From assembly GCA_963707275.1 (NCBI GenBank), contig CAVPPH010000010.1, positions 186,001 through 250,000 on the forward strand: DNA of 64,000 nucleotides, read 5' to 3'. The position numbers and the translations under genes are program-made. Below the pieces are notes generated by a model that worked only from the letters and a program-made list of their open reading frames with translations, was not told the origin of the DNA and ran no database searches. Shown piece by piece: positions 37,845 to 47,800 of this stretch. Each line of letters starts with the position of its first letter. Position 1 is the first letter of the stretch. Origin of the DNA: JACKBK01 sp963707275 (GTDB taxonomy: Bacteria > Chloroflexota > Anaerolineae > JAAEKA01).

Positions 37845-38633
37845 TCACCTCGCTGTTCCGTTGGACCGTGCTTCGCGCGCCAGCACCTCGCTGGCCAGCG
37901 CGTGGTAGGCCTGTGCACCCGGCGATCCTGGCGCATAGACCGAGACCGGCTGGCCGTAGCTGGGGGCCTCGCTGAGGCGCACGTTGCGCGGGATAATACT
38001 TTCGAAGATCTCGTTGGGGAAATGCTGGCGCACCTCGGCCACCACGTCGTGGGCCAGGTTCGTGCGCGTGTCGAACATGGTCATGACAATGCCAAAGATG
38101 CGCAGGTCGGGGTTCAGGTGCTCGCGCACCAGACTGACCGTATGCGTCAGGCGGCCCAGCCCTTCCAGCGGCAGATACTCGCACTGGATCGGGATGATGA
38201 CGCCGCTACGCGCGCTGGTCAGGGCGTTGACGGTCAGCAGGCTGAGGCTGGGCGGGCAATCCATGATGACGTGGTCGTAGCGGTCCAGCACCGGCTCCAG
38301 CGCGCGCTGCAGGAGCCGCTCGCGCGTCAACATGCTGACCATCTCCACATCCGCGCCAGCCAGCTTCGGCGCTGAGGCGACCAGATCCAGCCGCAGCAGA
38401 CTGCTGAGGGTGATCACCCGGTCCAGCGGCACACGGTTGATCAGGGAATCGTACAGGGAGTACTCGGCCTCGTCGGCGACAACACCCAGACTGCTGGTGG
38501 CGTTGGCCTGCGGATCGCAATCGACCAGCAGAACGCGCTGGCCGGCCGCAGCCAGATAAGCCGCCAGGTTGACCGCGGTCGTGGTCTTGCCGACGCCGCC
38601 CTTCTGGTTGACAAGTGCGTAAACGTGAGTCAT
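37845..38633 (-). CDS. parA: Chromosome-partitioning ATPase ParA
   Basis: A 262-residue Walker-type ATPase (ParA/Soj). The deviant Walker A is QKGGVGKTTTAVNLAAYLA, Walker A' LLVDCDPQANATSSLG and Walker B VIMDCPPSLSLLTVNAL. The protein is chromosomal-type in length, without the N-terminal HTH of plasmid ParA. With ParB it moves the origin region to new cell halves. A parAB pair often lies near the replication origin, but no dnaA, rnpA or gidB is in the window. Confidence 0.94.
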   Translation of the reverse strand: MTHVYALVNQKGGVGKTTTAVNLAAYLAAAGQRVLLVDCDPQANATSSLGVVADEAEYSLYDSLINRVPLDRVITLSSLLRLDLVASAPKLAGADVEMVSMLTRERLLQRALEPVLDRYDHVIMDCPPSLSLLTVNALTSARSGVIIPIQCEYLPLEGLGRLTHTVSLVREHLNPDLRIFGIVMTMFDTRTNLAHDVVAEVRQHFPNEIFESIIPRNVRLSEAPSYGQPVSVYAPGSPGAQAYHALASEVLAREARSNGTAR

Positions 38634-38648
38634 GGATTGGATCGGGAA

Positions 38649-39488
38649 CTAACCGTCAAGGCCGTGCTCCGCCAGATAGGCCTTGACCTGGGGACGGGAT
38701 GGGATCGTACTGTAGCTGATGCCTTCGACGCAATATGAGGCGGCGACATTGGCATAGCGGGCGGCCTGCAACGGGTCGCCAGTCTCGTAGTAGCGGATCA
38801 GAAACGCAGCCGTAAACGTGTCGCCGGCGCCGGTCGGATCGACCTCGCGCACGCGGCGGGCCGGCACGTGCGTCACGTGGCCGCGGTAGTACAGGTCGCA
38901 GCCGTGGGTGCCGCGGGTCAGCACCGTGACTTCAACGATCTCGCTGAAACAGCGCACCAGATCGAGGTTGTTGCCGACATCTTCGGTACTGACCACCAGC
39001 ACGTCGGCCTGCGCCAGCCAGGAATCGCTGCATTCCAGCGGAACGTGGTAGACGCGGCCATCGTCGTCCCAGCGACGCATCCAGCCCTGTGGCACGACAC
39101 CCAGCAGCGACTGGCCAAACAGCCCGCCGATCTCCGGCGCCACCTCGTTGGCCAGCGGTCCCAGCAGAACAATCGACGGATTGCTTTCGACCAGCGATAA
39201 TGGTACGTCGTCCACTGCGATCGACTCCGCCAACGCATGGATGATCTGCGTGCGGCCCTCGTCGGTGTACGTATTTTCGAACGTCAGCGTATGGCTGGCC
39301 GGAAGGGCGATGACTTCGAACTCCTGGAATACCGCCGGCAGCGCCACATCTGGCCCGATGCGCGACAGAATACCGGGACGCCAGCCCTGGCGCAACGCGG
39401 CCACCGACGCATAGGTGACCGCGCCGCCCACGGTGTAGCCGCCTGCGACCAGGTCCTTGGTCAGGTTGCCGATGGTCAGGAAATCCAT
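38649..39488 (-). CDS. PfkB/ribokinase-family carbohydrate kinase
   Basis: An intact 279-residue kinase. It opens MDFLTIGNLTKDLVAGGY and has a substrate-site YTVGGAVTYASVAAL; PfkB signature 2 is DPTGAGDTFTAAFLIRYYE with the catalytic Asp. Its compact size and lack of the usual small lid sheet suggest an inositol, nucleoside or adenosine-type kinase rather than ribokinase. The substrate is unknown. It is read in the same direction as parA and lies 15 bases upstream of it. Confidence 0.87.
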   Translation of the reverse strand: MDFLTIGNLTKDLVAGGYTVGGAVTYASVAALRQGWRPGILSRIGPDVALPAVFQEFEVIALPASHTLTFENTYTDEGRTQIIHALAESIAVDDVPLSLVESNPSIVLLGPLANEVAPEIGGLFGQSLLGVVPQGWMRRWDDDGRVYHVPLECSDSWLAQADVLVVSTEDVGNNLDLVRCFSEIVEVTVLTRGTHGCDLYYRGHVTHVPARRVREVDPTGAGDTFTAAFLIRYYETGDPLQAARYANVAASYCVEGISYSTIPSRPQVKAYLAEHGLDG

Positions 39489-39547
39489 GGCGTCATTCTA
39501 GCACAGTGGCGGAAGCGGGTCAAAGCAACCTGGCCCTTGCTGAGGTC

Positions 39548-39655
39548 AGGAACATGAGAATTACGTGAAACGTGACCAGCGATGATCACGGTTCACGCCT
39601 CACGCTTCATCCATCACGTTTCACGCTTTACGTTTCACGCCACGTTGGTCACACT
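39548..39655. repeat. ACGTTTCACG word-repeat spacer
   Basis: In this spacer, between divergent genes, ACGTGAAACGTGACC is followed by the inverted words ATCACGTTTCACGC, TTTACGTTTCACGCC and TTCACGCCTCACGC. The words resemble ParB parS half-sites (GTTTCAC), and the parAB genes are about 1 kb away, but no full parS palindrome is present. It is probably another intergenic word family. Confidence 0.65.
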
Positions 39656-39679
39656 TCGCACCTGTGGTATCATGCCGCC

Positions 39680-41156
39680 ATGCAATCCGAACGACGCTCC
39701 GCTCCTGCTCGCCGGCCTGGCTGGGATGCGCTGCTGCTCGCCGTGCTGGTCATCGCGCGGCTGCGCATCAACAGCTTCGCCGAGGCCACGCTGTTCGAGC
39801 ACTTCCAGAACGTCACCACGCATTCGCTGCTGGGCCGGCTGCTGAGCGACCGGGCCGAGGCCGCGTTCGGTCCCTGGTTTGGCGACCCCATCGCGCTGCT
39901 GCTGGCCGCGTTGAGCATCGGCGCGTTGATTGCGTATTTGGTGGTAGATCTGATGGGGAGTGGGGCATCGAGCGTCGAGCGTGGGGATTCAGAAGTGGAA
40001 ACTGGGGACCGGTGGCGCGGGTGGGTGAAAGCGGGGCTGGTGTGGGCGATTATTGCGTTCACGGTGTTGCTGCCGACGGTCAAGCTGACGCTGCTGCGCC
40101 ATGAAAACCTGCCGCAGAGCTACAGCCACGACGGCGGCGTCATCCAGACCGAAGCAACCATCGACTACTTCCTCAGCGGCAAGAACCCGTACATCGAGGA
40201 CTACCGCAGCACCCCGATGGCCGAGTGGGGACTTGAGGAGTTCCGCACCGCGCTGGATCACTACCCCTACCTGCCGTGGACCTTCGTCGCCTCCGCGCCG
40301 GTCAAGCTGATCAGCGACGCGCTGCTGGGCTGGTACGACCAGCGCTTCGTCTACCTGATCGTCTTCGTGCTGGGCCTGATCCTGGCAACGCGTCTGGTGG
40401 CGCGCGAGCGGCACGCGCTGGCGGCTCGGCCTGCTGATGCTGCTGGGCCTGAACCCGATCATGGGCCTCGACCTCATCTTCGGCCAGAACGACCTCTTCG
40501 TCTGGTTCTGGATCGTCCTCGCCTTCTGGCTCCTGGCCCGCTCGCATTTGCGGTTGCCCACCACTAACCATTCACCATTCACCATTCACCATTTACCAAT
40601 TTTGCTCGCTTCCGCCGCCTTCGGCCTCGCCTGCGCCAGCAAACCAACCGCCTGGTTCCTCGCCCCCTTCTTCGCGCTGTTGTTAGTGCGCGATCAGCTC
40701 GGCTCGTGGCGCGACATCATTCGTTCGATCCCGCTGATGCTGAAGCGTGGCTGGCCGGCGCTGGCAGTTTTCGCCGTGCTGATCGTGCCGTACCTGGTCT
40801 GGGACGCGAACGCGTTCATCGACGACGTGTGGCGCTGGGCGGCTGGCACCGCCGCGACGCACTACCAGATCTGGGGCTGGGGCGCGAGCAACTTCGTGCT
40901 GGCCTTCGGCGGGCTGACCAGCCGCTTCGACTACTGGCCGTTCTGGATACCGGAGTTGATCGTCACCCTGCCGCTGCTGATCTGGCTGGGCTGGCGGCAA
41001 ACGCGCGGCAACACCATCGGCGCGGCAAGCTGGCACTATGGGCTGTTATTACTGGCCTTCCTCTTTGTGTCTCGCTTCCTGAACGAGAACTATCTGGGCT
41101 ACATCCTGGCGTTTCTGGCGATGGGGTATTTCGTGGTCGAACCTGGCGAAGTCTAA
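39680..41156 (+). CDS. Multi-pass membrane protein, glycosyltransferase-like (frameshifted), with repeat words in two loops
   Basis: About 490 residues with eight or more membrane spans. ATG 39680 opens MQSERRSAPARRPGWDALLL. The luminal-type loop YSHDGGVIQTEATIDYFLSG and NPYIEDYRSTPMAEWGLEE resembles lipid-linked-sugar glycosyltransferases (GT83/GT87-like) of the cell envelope. One indel near 40425 joins the two halves; the second has GLDLIFGQNDLFVWFWIVL. Two loops appear to be built from intergenic repeat words: about 39959-40025 (GSGASSVERGDSEVETGD) and 40560-40600 (TTNHSPFTIHHLP), both in frame. Confidence 0.65.
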
Positions 41157-41161
41157 CTGCA

Positions 41162-41272
41162 TCCACTCTTACTCGTACTCGTCCTCGTACTCGTCCTCCT
41201 ACTCGTCCTCGAAATCCTCCGCAAGCCGAACGAGTACGAGTGAGAGTAGGAGTACGAGTAAGAGAAGCTAGC
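41162..41272. repeat. GTACTC hairpin element, copy 3
   Basis: CTCTTACTCGTACTCG and CCTCGTACTCGTCCTCC words are followed by the core CGAAATCCTCCGC and then GAACGAGTACGAGTGAGAG and AGGAGTACGAGTAAGAG. It lies between convergent genes and includes the stop codon region of the DUF4058 gene at 41268-41270. It could serve as a bidirectional terminator. Confidence 0.75.
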
Positions 41273-42069
41273 GCAATCCGGCATCGCGCAGCCGCTCGTC
41301 CAGCCAGCGAGCCGCGGCAGTGTCCAGCAGCGGCAGCGGCGGAGCTTCAGTGTAGTCGATGGTTCGTCCGTAATCCAACTCGTCGTAGATGGCATTCAGC
41401 GCTGTAGCCAGGTCGAGAGGAACGTCGGGGTCAGGCGACTTCAACGGCACAGGCAGCACCGGCAGAGGATCGGGCAACCGTAACGGCCATAGCTCCGACT
41501 GCACTTGCCCGGCGCGGGTCAGAAGTCATCAAGTAGTTGCAGGAAACCCCTGGCGGGTCGGGTGGGATCCAGGGACGCTCGCCGCGACGAATCAGGTCGA
41601 TCTCCAGCAAGTGGACACCGGCGCGCCTGAACTCATCCCGCTTTCGACGATAGGCAGACAGGCCCGGTTCGCGTTTATTAGCCGGCGATATAAGCTCCAT
41701 GGCCGTCACCAGATCGTTTCCAGCCACGTCATGTACATGGACACTGACCAGCCGAGTTTCCAGCGGCAGCGCCACGGGAACCACCATCGAAGGCGGGGTG
41801 ATCGGCGGACCTGCAGCGAGATCTCCCTGTGATGCCGGCGCCTCGTGCAGAACCGCCTTCGGGCGCACCACCTCGATATCGGGATAGACGATGCCGATTT
41901 CTTCGCCTGGTGGCGAATCGCTAACGAAATACACGGCCAATCGGACGACATAGCGTGGCCTCACCAAAACGCTCAACTGGCGCTTGAACTGGCTGGCCAA
42001 CGACTGATGCACATCCTGCCAGAGATAGCCCTCCAGATATGGATCCATGCCGGGAAATGGTGATGGCAT
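41268..42069 (-). CDS. DUF4058 family protein (frameshift near 3' end)
   Basis: Starts at ATG 42069 with the family signature MPSPFPGMDPYLEGYLWQDV. It continues with LVRPRYVVRLAVYFV, GIVYPDIEVVRPK, LVTAMELISPANKREPG and LLEIDLIRRGERPWIP. An indel near 41510 is followed in another frame by WPLRLPDPLPVLPVPL and a final helix of the expected type. The family is common in Cyanobacteria, Planctomycetes and Chloroflexota. No biochemical role is known; the LEIDL..R pattern recalls PD-(D/E)XK nuclease-like folds. Confidence 0.83.
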
Positions 42070-42169
42070 TCTGCCCTCCGTTCGGTGATCGATAATCGCA
42101 GTATACCGCCGAGAACAGGCACGGTCAAGTGCTTTGAAAGCCTGGCGGCCGGTGCTATACTCGGCGCAT

Positions 42170-42240
42170 CTCCCTACTCGTACTCTTACTCCTCCTCGTA
42201 CTCGGAGTCCTGCGAAAAATCGACCGAGTACAAGGACGAA
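42170..42240. repeat. GTACTC hairpin element, copy 4
   Basis: CCTACTCGTACTCTTACTCC and CCTCGTACTCGGAGTCC lead to the core GCGAAAAATCGACCGAG, followed by a short reverse arm GAGTACAAGGACG. It lies directly upstream of the PLP-enzyme gene at 42250 and is shorter than the other three copies. The core is very close to that of the unit at 16616-16735. Confidence 0.7.
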
Positions 42241-42249
42241 GCAACACAC

Positions 42250-43324
42250 ATGGTTATCTCGACCACCTCCGGCAACTCTTCATGGCAGACACGCCTCGCC
42301 GCGCTGCCATCGCTGCCCATCGCGCACCTGCCGACGCCGCTGGAGCGATTGCAGCGGCTGCGGGCTGCGTTGGGCGGTGACGCGGCTGGCGTGCCCCGTC
42401 TGTGGGTCAAGCGCGACGACGCGATCGGTCTGGCGGTCGGCGGCAACAAAGTGCGCAAGCTGGCCTATCTGCTGGCCGATGCGCAGGCGCGCGGCGCGCG
42501 CAAGGTGGTCAGCTTCGGCGGCTTGCAGTCAAACTTCCTGCGCGCACGCTGGCATCAGGCTGCGCACGGCTGGGCATGGAAGCGCACTGCCTTTACTTCG
42601 AGCGGCGTCCGGTCCGGCTGACCGGCAACCTGCTGCTTTGCCAGCAACTGGGCGCGCGATTGCATTTCGTGCCGCTGGGCGGTGATTCGGGGCCGCGTGA
42701 TCTGCACCGAACCTGCCAACTGGTGCGGCTGGCTGCGCCGTTTCTGCCGGGGATTGGCCGGCGCGGCGTCGTCTTCATCCCGGTGGGCGGACACAGTGCG
42801 CTGGGCTGCTCGGGTTACGTCCCGGCGGCGCGGGAAATTCTCAAGCAGGCAGCGTTGGCCGGTTTCCGCCCCGATGTGGTCGTGACAGCCGCCGGCACGG
42901 GCGGGACGATGGCGGGGCTGCTGGCCGGCTTCCGGCTGCTGGAGTCGCCCGTGCACCTGATCGGCGTTGATGTTGGCAAGCTGTGGCGCAGCTTTGAGGC
43001 AGACATCGCAACCATGGCAGGCGACGTGACCGGAACTGCTGGGCGATCCCCGGCAGTTTGGCAGCCGCGGACGTGGCGTTGGTTCCCGGCTACGGCCCCG
43101 GCTATGCACGGCCACACGAACCGGCCCGCGCTGCCATCGAGCTGGCGGCGCGGGCCGAAGGTCTGCTGCTTGACCCCGTCTACTCCGGCAAGGCCATGGC
43201 CGGGCTGATTGACCTGATCCGCGCCAGGCGCTTCACAGCCGACCAGCACGTCGTCTTCCTGCACACCGGCGGCTGGCCGTCACTCTTTGCGGAGCAAGAC
43301 GTTCAACTTCCCGGTAGAAGTTGA
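42250..43324 (+). CDS. D-cysteine desulfhydrase / ACC deaminase-family PLP enzyme (frameshifted)
   Basis: A fold-type II PLP enzyme of about 355 residues. It has IAHLPTPLERLQRL, WVKRDDAIGLAVGGNKVRKL with the PLP lysine, VVSFGGLQSNFLRA, then RRGVVFIPVGGHSALGCSGY and TAAGTGGTMAGLLAGF (phosphate loop), and finally LLLDPVYSGKAMAGLIDLI. The set fits D-cysteine desulfhydrase or 1-aminocyclopropane-1-carboxylate deaminase, which are hard to separate by eye. Indels near 42560 and 43040 split it. Its last codons lie in the terminator hairpin at 43298-43329. Confidence 0.82.
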
Positions 43325-43329
43325 ACGTC
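43298..43329. terminator. Hairpin overlapping a stop codon between convergent genes
   Basis: GACGTTCAACTTC (43298-43310) pairs with GAAGTTGAACGTC (43317-43329), a perfect 13-base-pair stem with a 6-base loop. The stop TGA at 43322-43324 lies in the second arm. It separates the PLP-enzyme gene from the 3' end of the giant secreted-protein locus and can end both transcripts. Confidence 0.75.
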
Positions 43330-43344
43330 ACACCCGTAACCACG

Positions 43345-44781
43345 CTATTCCCGCCGGGTGACCACCAGCGGCAGCCACAGCCGCGGGATCATCGTCGCCT
43401 GCTCCAGGCTGACCAGCCCGACATCGCTGGCCGCGCCGCTGACCGCGATTGCCTCCAACCGGTACCACGTCACGCCCGACGGCAGCGCCACAGGGTCAAG
43501 CAGTTCGTAGCTCTGCCCACCCGTCGATCCAGGCGAAGGGCTGGGGATCAGCGCATCGTTGACCTGTGTCCACGGCCCTGTCTCTGCCGGGCCGCGATAG
43601 ACGTTGAAGCCCAGGTGTCCGATCTCACTGACCGTCTCCCAGGCCAGCAACGCATGGCCGCCCAAGGGCGTCGCCGTGAAGCTCTCCACCAGCACCGCCA
43701 GCGGCCCCCCAACTGTGACATCGGCCCCCGCGACCTGATCGGTCAGCCCTGACCCCCAGAAGGCGGTCGCCGTGGAAGTCAGCACGCCCGCGGCTGACAG
43801 GGTGACCATCACCCCAACAGTTACCGGCGTGTCGGCCGTCACATCCCCCAGCCAGGTGATGTAAGGACCTTGCGCGCTTTGAACAACCCCGGTGACGCCG
43901 CTGCTGGCGGTGGCGACGATGTTCATGACCCGTCCCGGCGGCAGATGCTGGATCACCTGCGCGTTGCTGATCGTCCCCGTGCTGGCGATCACCGCCTCGA
44001 AGGTCACTTGCTCACCAACCGTGGCGCTGGTGCGGTCAGGGCCGTAGGTCAGATCGCCCTCCGGCGTGACGATGATCGAGATCACCGGCGCGGCCGCGAA
44101 GTTGCCCGCGTCGTCCAGCGCAACCACTGCCAAGGCGTTGCCGCCCTTGTTCAGCATTACCGGCGCGCTCCAGCCGCTTTCAGTCACCACCGTGGCCGGC
44201 TGGCCGTTGACGTAGACCTGCGCGGCGCCGCGATTGTCGCTCACCAGCCCCTGCACAGTGATCGTCACCGTCGGCGCGTCGGAGTAGAGGATCGTGTGCG
44301 TGCTGGGATTGGTCAGCGTCAGCACCGGCGCCTCGTCGTCGGGCGGCAGCGGCACGGCGTAGGCCCGCAGCGCGTTGTCCTCGAAGCCATCCGCGTCCAC
44401 CGTGCGCGCCGCCAGCAGGTAGTCGCCCACGGCCGCGGTGTTGATGGGGAAGCTGTAGGTTGCGAAGCCGCTGAGGGTAGCAACGGTGTTGAGCAGTGTG
44501 CCGCCCGCCGTGTCCGTCACCACCAGCGTCGTCGGGCCGACCCCGTAGACAGTCAGTTCGCCCGTGCCCGGGTCGCCCGGCCCGTAGGTTCCCTGGTCGG
44601 TCAGCAGGCTGCTGATGCTGGCCTGGCCCACATCCACGAAAGCCGCCTCGCCGCCCAGTTCCGCCAGCGTCACAGCGTCGCGCACCATCAGCACGATCTG
44701 ATGCGCGCCCGGCTGCTGCGGGGTCAGCACACCGCTCAGCGTCACCGGAGTCACACCGGAGGGCAGCGGCATGGTAACCAC
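43345..44781 (-). CDS. Giant protein, C-terminal part (Ig-like segments and LPLV tail)
   Basis: This frame of 478 codons, open upstream to about 44900, continues the preceding part after an indel near 44900. It holds repeated beta-sandwich segments with Thr/Val-rich strands, for example TYGPGDPGTGELTVYGVG and APVISIIVTPEGDLTYGP, which recall CARDB and conserved-repeat domains. Near the end, FTATPLGGHALLAWETVSEI is a fibronectin-like segment seen before the C-terminus of many Chloroflexota exoproteins. The last residues MIPRLWLPLVVTRRE have the hydrophobic L-P-L-V block followed by basic residues, a likely envelope sorting tail. Confidence 0.75.
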   Translation of the reverse strand: MVTMPLPSGVTPVTLSGVLTPQQPGAHQIVLMVRDAVTLAELGGEAAFVDVGQASISSLLTDQGTYGPGDPGTGELTVYGVGPTTLVVTDTAGGTLLNTVATLSGFATYSFPINTAAVGDYLLAARTVDADGFEDNALRAYAVPLPPDDEAPVLTLTNPSTHTILYSDAPTVTITVQGLVSDNRGAAQVYVNGQPATVVTESGWSAPVMLNKGGNALAVVALDDAGNFAAAPVISIIVTPEGDLTYGPDRTSATVGEQVTFEAVIASTGTISNAQVIQHLPPGRVMNIVATASSGVTGVVQSAQGPYITWLGDVTADTPVTVGVMVTLSAAGVLTSTATAFWGSGLTDQVAGADVTVGGPLAVLVESFTATPLGGHALLAWETVSEIGHLGFNVYRGPAETGPWTQVNDALIPSPSPGSTGGQSYELLDPVALPSGVTWYRLEAIAVSGAASDVGLVSLEQATMIPRLWLPLVVTRRE

Positions 44782-44867
44782 CGCCGATGCACCAAGATCG
44801 AGATACTCGCCGTCTGGCCCCAGGCCGTAGGCCGCGATGCGTGCGCTGGCCAGCGGCGCGTTGACGC

Positions 44868-47800
44868 TCAGTTTGGCTGCGACGGTGACCGGACCGGCGC
44901 TGTCGGGCCTGCGCGTGCTGCGATCCCTGGCCCGCTGACGGTGAACCCATCAACCTCCAGATCCACGCCGAAGACATCGATGGGCAGGCTGCGCTCCTCG
45001 CCGCCGAAGAAGTAGCGGAAGAAGTAGCGCCCCGTCGCCAGCACGTCGGGCACTTGGTAGCTGAAGGGGAAGCTGCCCTGCAACCAGTTGGTTTCGGTCA
45101 GCACCACCGTCTGGTCGACCGGAAGGCCGCTGACCGGATCGGTGATGGTGACGGTGTAGCTGAACGCCGCGGTCGGGCTGATCTGGAGGCTGCTCCACAG
45201 CAGCGGGCCGGCGTCGCCTGACAGCCCGTCCGGCTCCAGCACCATGGCCGACTGCATGGGAGTCTCCAGATGATAGGTCAGTTGCACCGTCTCGCCGGCG
45301 TTGTAGCGCCCCTTATCCGTCTCCAGCCAGGCGCGCACATCCTCCTGCACCGGCACCCACTGGCTGTCGATGATCAAGCTGTGGCGGGTCTGTTGCGGCG
45401 TCAGCGGGTGGGTTTGCACCAGCACGGTGCCGCGGTTGCTGACCGGGCCGACGTCGAAGGTCCACGGCACCTGGACGGTTGCGCCGGCGCCCACGGTGAC
45501 GGTCTGGACGTGCGACTGGCTGCCGTAGCGCAGCTCCACGTCGTATTGCGCGGGCGCGCCGGCCAGCCCTTCCAGCTCGACTGTCCAGGTCGCCAGCGCG
45601 TTGGGCTGATAGACGCTGGTATTCAACCATTGGCTGAGGTCGATCTGCGCGCCGGTGATCTGAGCATCTCCGCGCACTTCCTGGTCGCCCAGGCGCACCA
45701 CCACCGGATAGCTGCCGGCCAGCAGATCGGGCGGCACAGGAAACGTCAGCGAGAAGGCGGTCGAGGCGGCCGGGCCGCGCAGCGCGGCTGCGCCGCCGAC
45801 CTCGCCCATCAGCTCCACGATCTGGTCGAAGGCCACCACTTCCAGCACTGCCTCGCCCGCCGGCCCATCGTTGCCGACTGCAATTTCCACGGTCACTGAG
45901 CCGCCGGCCACACCCGGGTCGATACTGACCGCGTCCAGCGTGGCTGCCGGAGCGGCCCGTGGCTCAGCCTGGATCACCACGATCTGGCTGGCGGCCACAC
46001 TGCCGTCGGGGTTGACCAGTTCGACGACCACCACCTGCTCACCGGCGCGATCCTCCAGCGCTAGCGTTTCGACGCTGGCGCTGGAGGCGCCGGGCGTCAG
46101 GCTCAGCGACGTTTCCCCGCTCACAGCGCCGCTCAACCGCAGCACACCCGACCACGTCTCGTCGCTGTCCGCGCCGCTGCTGGCCGTGATGTCGAGCTGC
46201 TTTGCGAGGCTGCCCTCCAGATCGGTCACGGTCGTTGCCAGGTTCAGCGCGAAGGCCGGTTCCACCAGTTCGAAGGTCAGGCTGGCGCTGGCGATCAGCG
46301 TGCCCAACTGCGCGTGATGCACGGCGAAGTCGGCCGTGTAGAGGCCGGCCGGCGCGCCTGCCAGCGAGATGGTGACCGGCGTGCTGCCCGGCTGGACGGC
46401 GATCAGCTCGCTGCCTGCCAGCGTCACCGGCCCGGCGATGCTGTAGCTCGCCAGCACGTCGAAGCCGGAGACTGCGACCGGGGCCACCGTCAGCACCACC
46501 CCGGCATCGCTGCCCAACACCAGTTGCGGATCGCCGGGCAGGTCAGCGCTGCGCACGCGGCCGGCCAGCGACAGATCAGCCGTCACGCGTTCGTCGCGCA
46601 CCGTCAGCGCCGCCGACTGCACGCCCGTGATGTCGCCGCTCAGCGTCACCGGCAGGCTCAGCGCGCCAGCCGTGGCCGGCGTCAGCACGCGAGTCACCGT
46701 CAGCGTCTGGCCGGGCTCCAGCGCGTGGTTCTGCACGCCGTCGCCCAGGTCGGCGCTGACGAAGGACCGGACATCGCCGTCGTTGCTCAACGCCAGTCGT
46801 AGCGTGGTCGGCTGGCCGAGGAGAATGGCGGCCGGGCTGGCGCTGACCACAGCGCTGGCCGCGGCCGGCTCCACCGTCACCGTCGCCGCCAGACTGCCGC
46901 CCAGGTCGCTGGCCGCCGTGTAGACCACCTGGCCCAGCGGCGGGCTGGGGTCGCTGACGGTGAAGAAGCGCAGCTCGTCGGGCGCCATGGCCGCAAACGA
47001 TTGGCTCAGCACCACGGTCGAGTCATTGCGCGTCACGGTGACGTGGACAGTGGTCGTTCCGGGCGAGGTGTTGCGCACCAGCCCGCTGAGGGTCACGGTC
47101 GAGGCGTCGTCGTCGGGCGGATAGCCGGGCAGGTTGCGGCGGTAGCGCAGCCGCTGGCTGACCAGCGCCAGCCCGCCGCTGGCGGCGTCCACCAGGAAGG
47201 GGTAGCTGTCGGAGGCCAGCCGGTGGCGGCGGGCTGGTGAGGTCGCGGTCGCCGGGACGTTGCTGAAGAGGTCAGCCTCCAGGAAAAGCTGGCCGCGGGC
47301 GCGGCCGTCGTCCAGCAGGTTGGGATCGATGAAGTCCAGCGAGTAGACCAGCGCGTTCGAACCCTCCAGGCTGCCCGCGACCGGCTGCCACTCCTGGCGC
47401 AGCACCGCGGCGGGCGCAACGCCTATCCCCGGCAACCCCAGCCGGCGCACGGTCATCGCCTCGGAGTCCAGCGCCAGCGCAAAGGTCGGGTCGTCGCTGG
47501 TGGCCACCGAGGTCAGCCAGTAGAAGCGGGCGTCCGCGCCGACGCCGTCGGCCACCGAGTATTCCCACGCTTCGCCGGCCAGTGTGGTCACGACGCCGGC
47601 GTCCGGCCCGGCCAGACCGACGCGCCGCAGCGTGTTGCTGTTGCTGTCGGTCACCAGCGCGTAGCTGCCGTCGCCGCTGATCGCGACACCCCTCGGATAG
47701 CTCAGATAAGCTGAGTCAAAGAAGCCGTCAAGGTGGGCGTTCCAGCCCGGCCAGCCGGCCACGCGGGTAACCCAACCCGTGTTCAGGTCCAGGCGGCGCA

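Noticed and set aside
39548..39655. ParB parS sites near parAB, suggested by ACGTTTCACG words
   Set aside because: Only half-site-like words are present; the full 16-base palindrome TGTTTCACGTGAAACA was not found, and similar word clusters occur in many spacers far from parAB.
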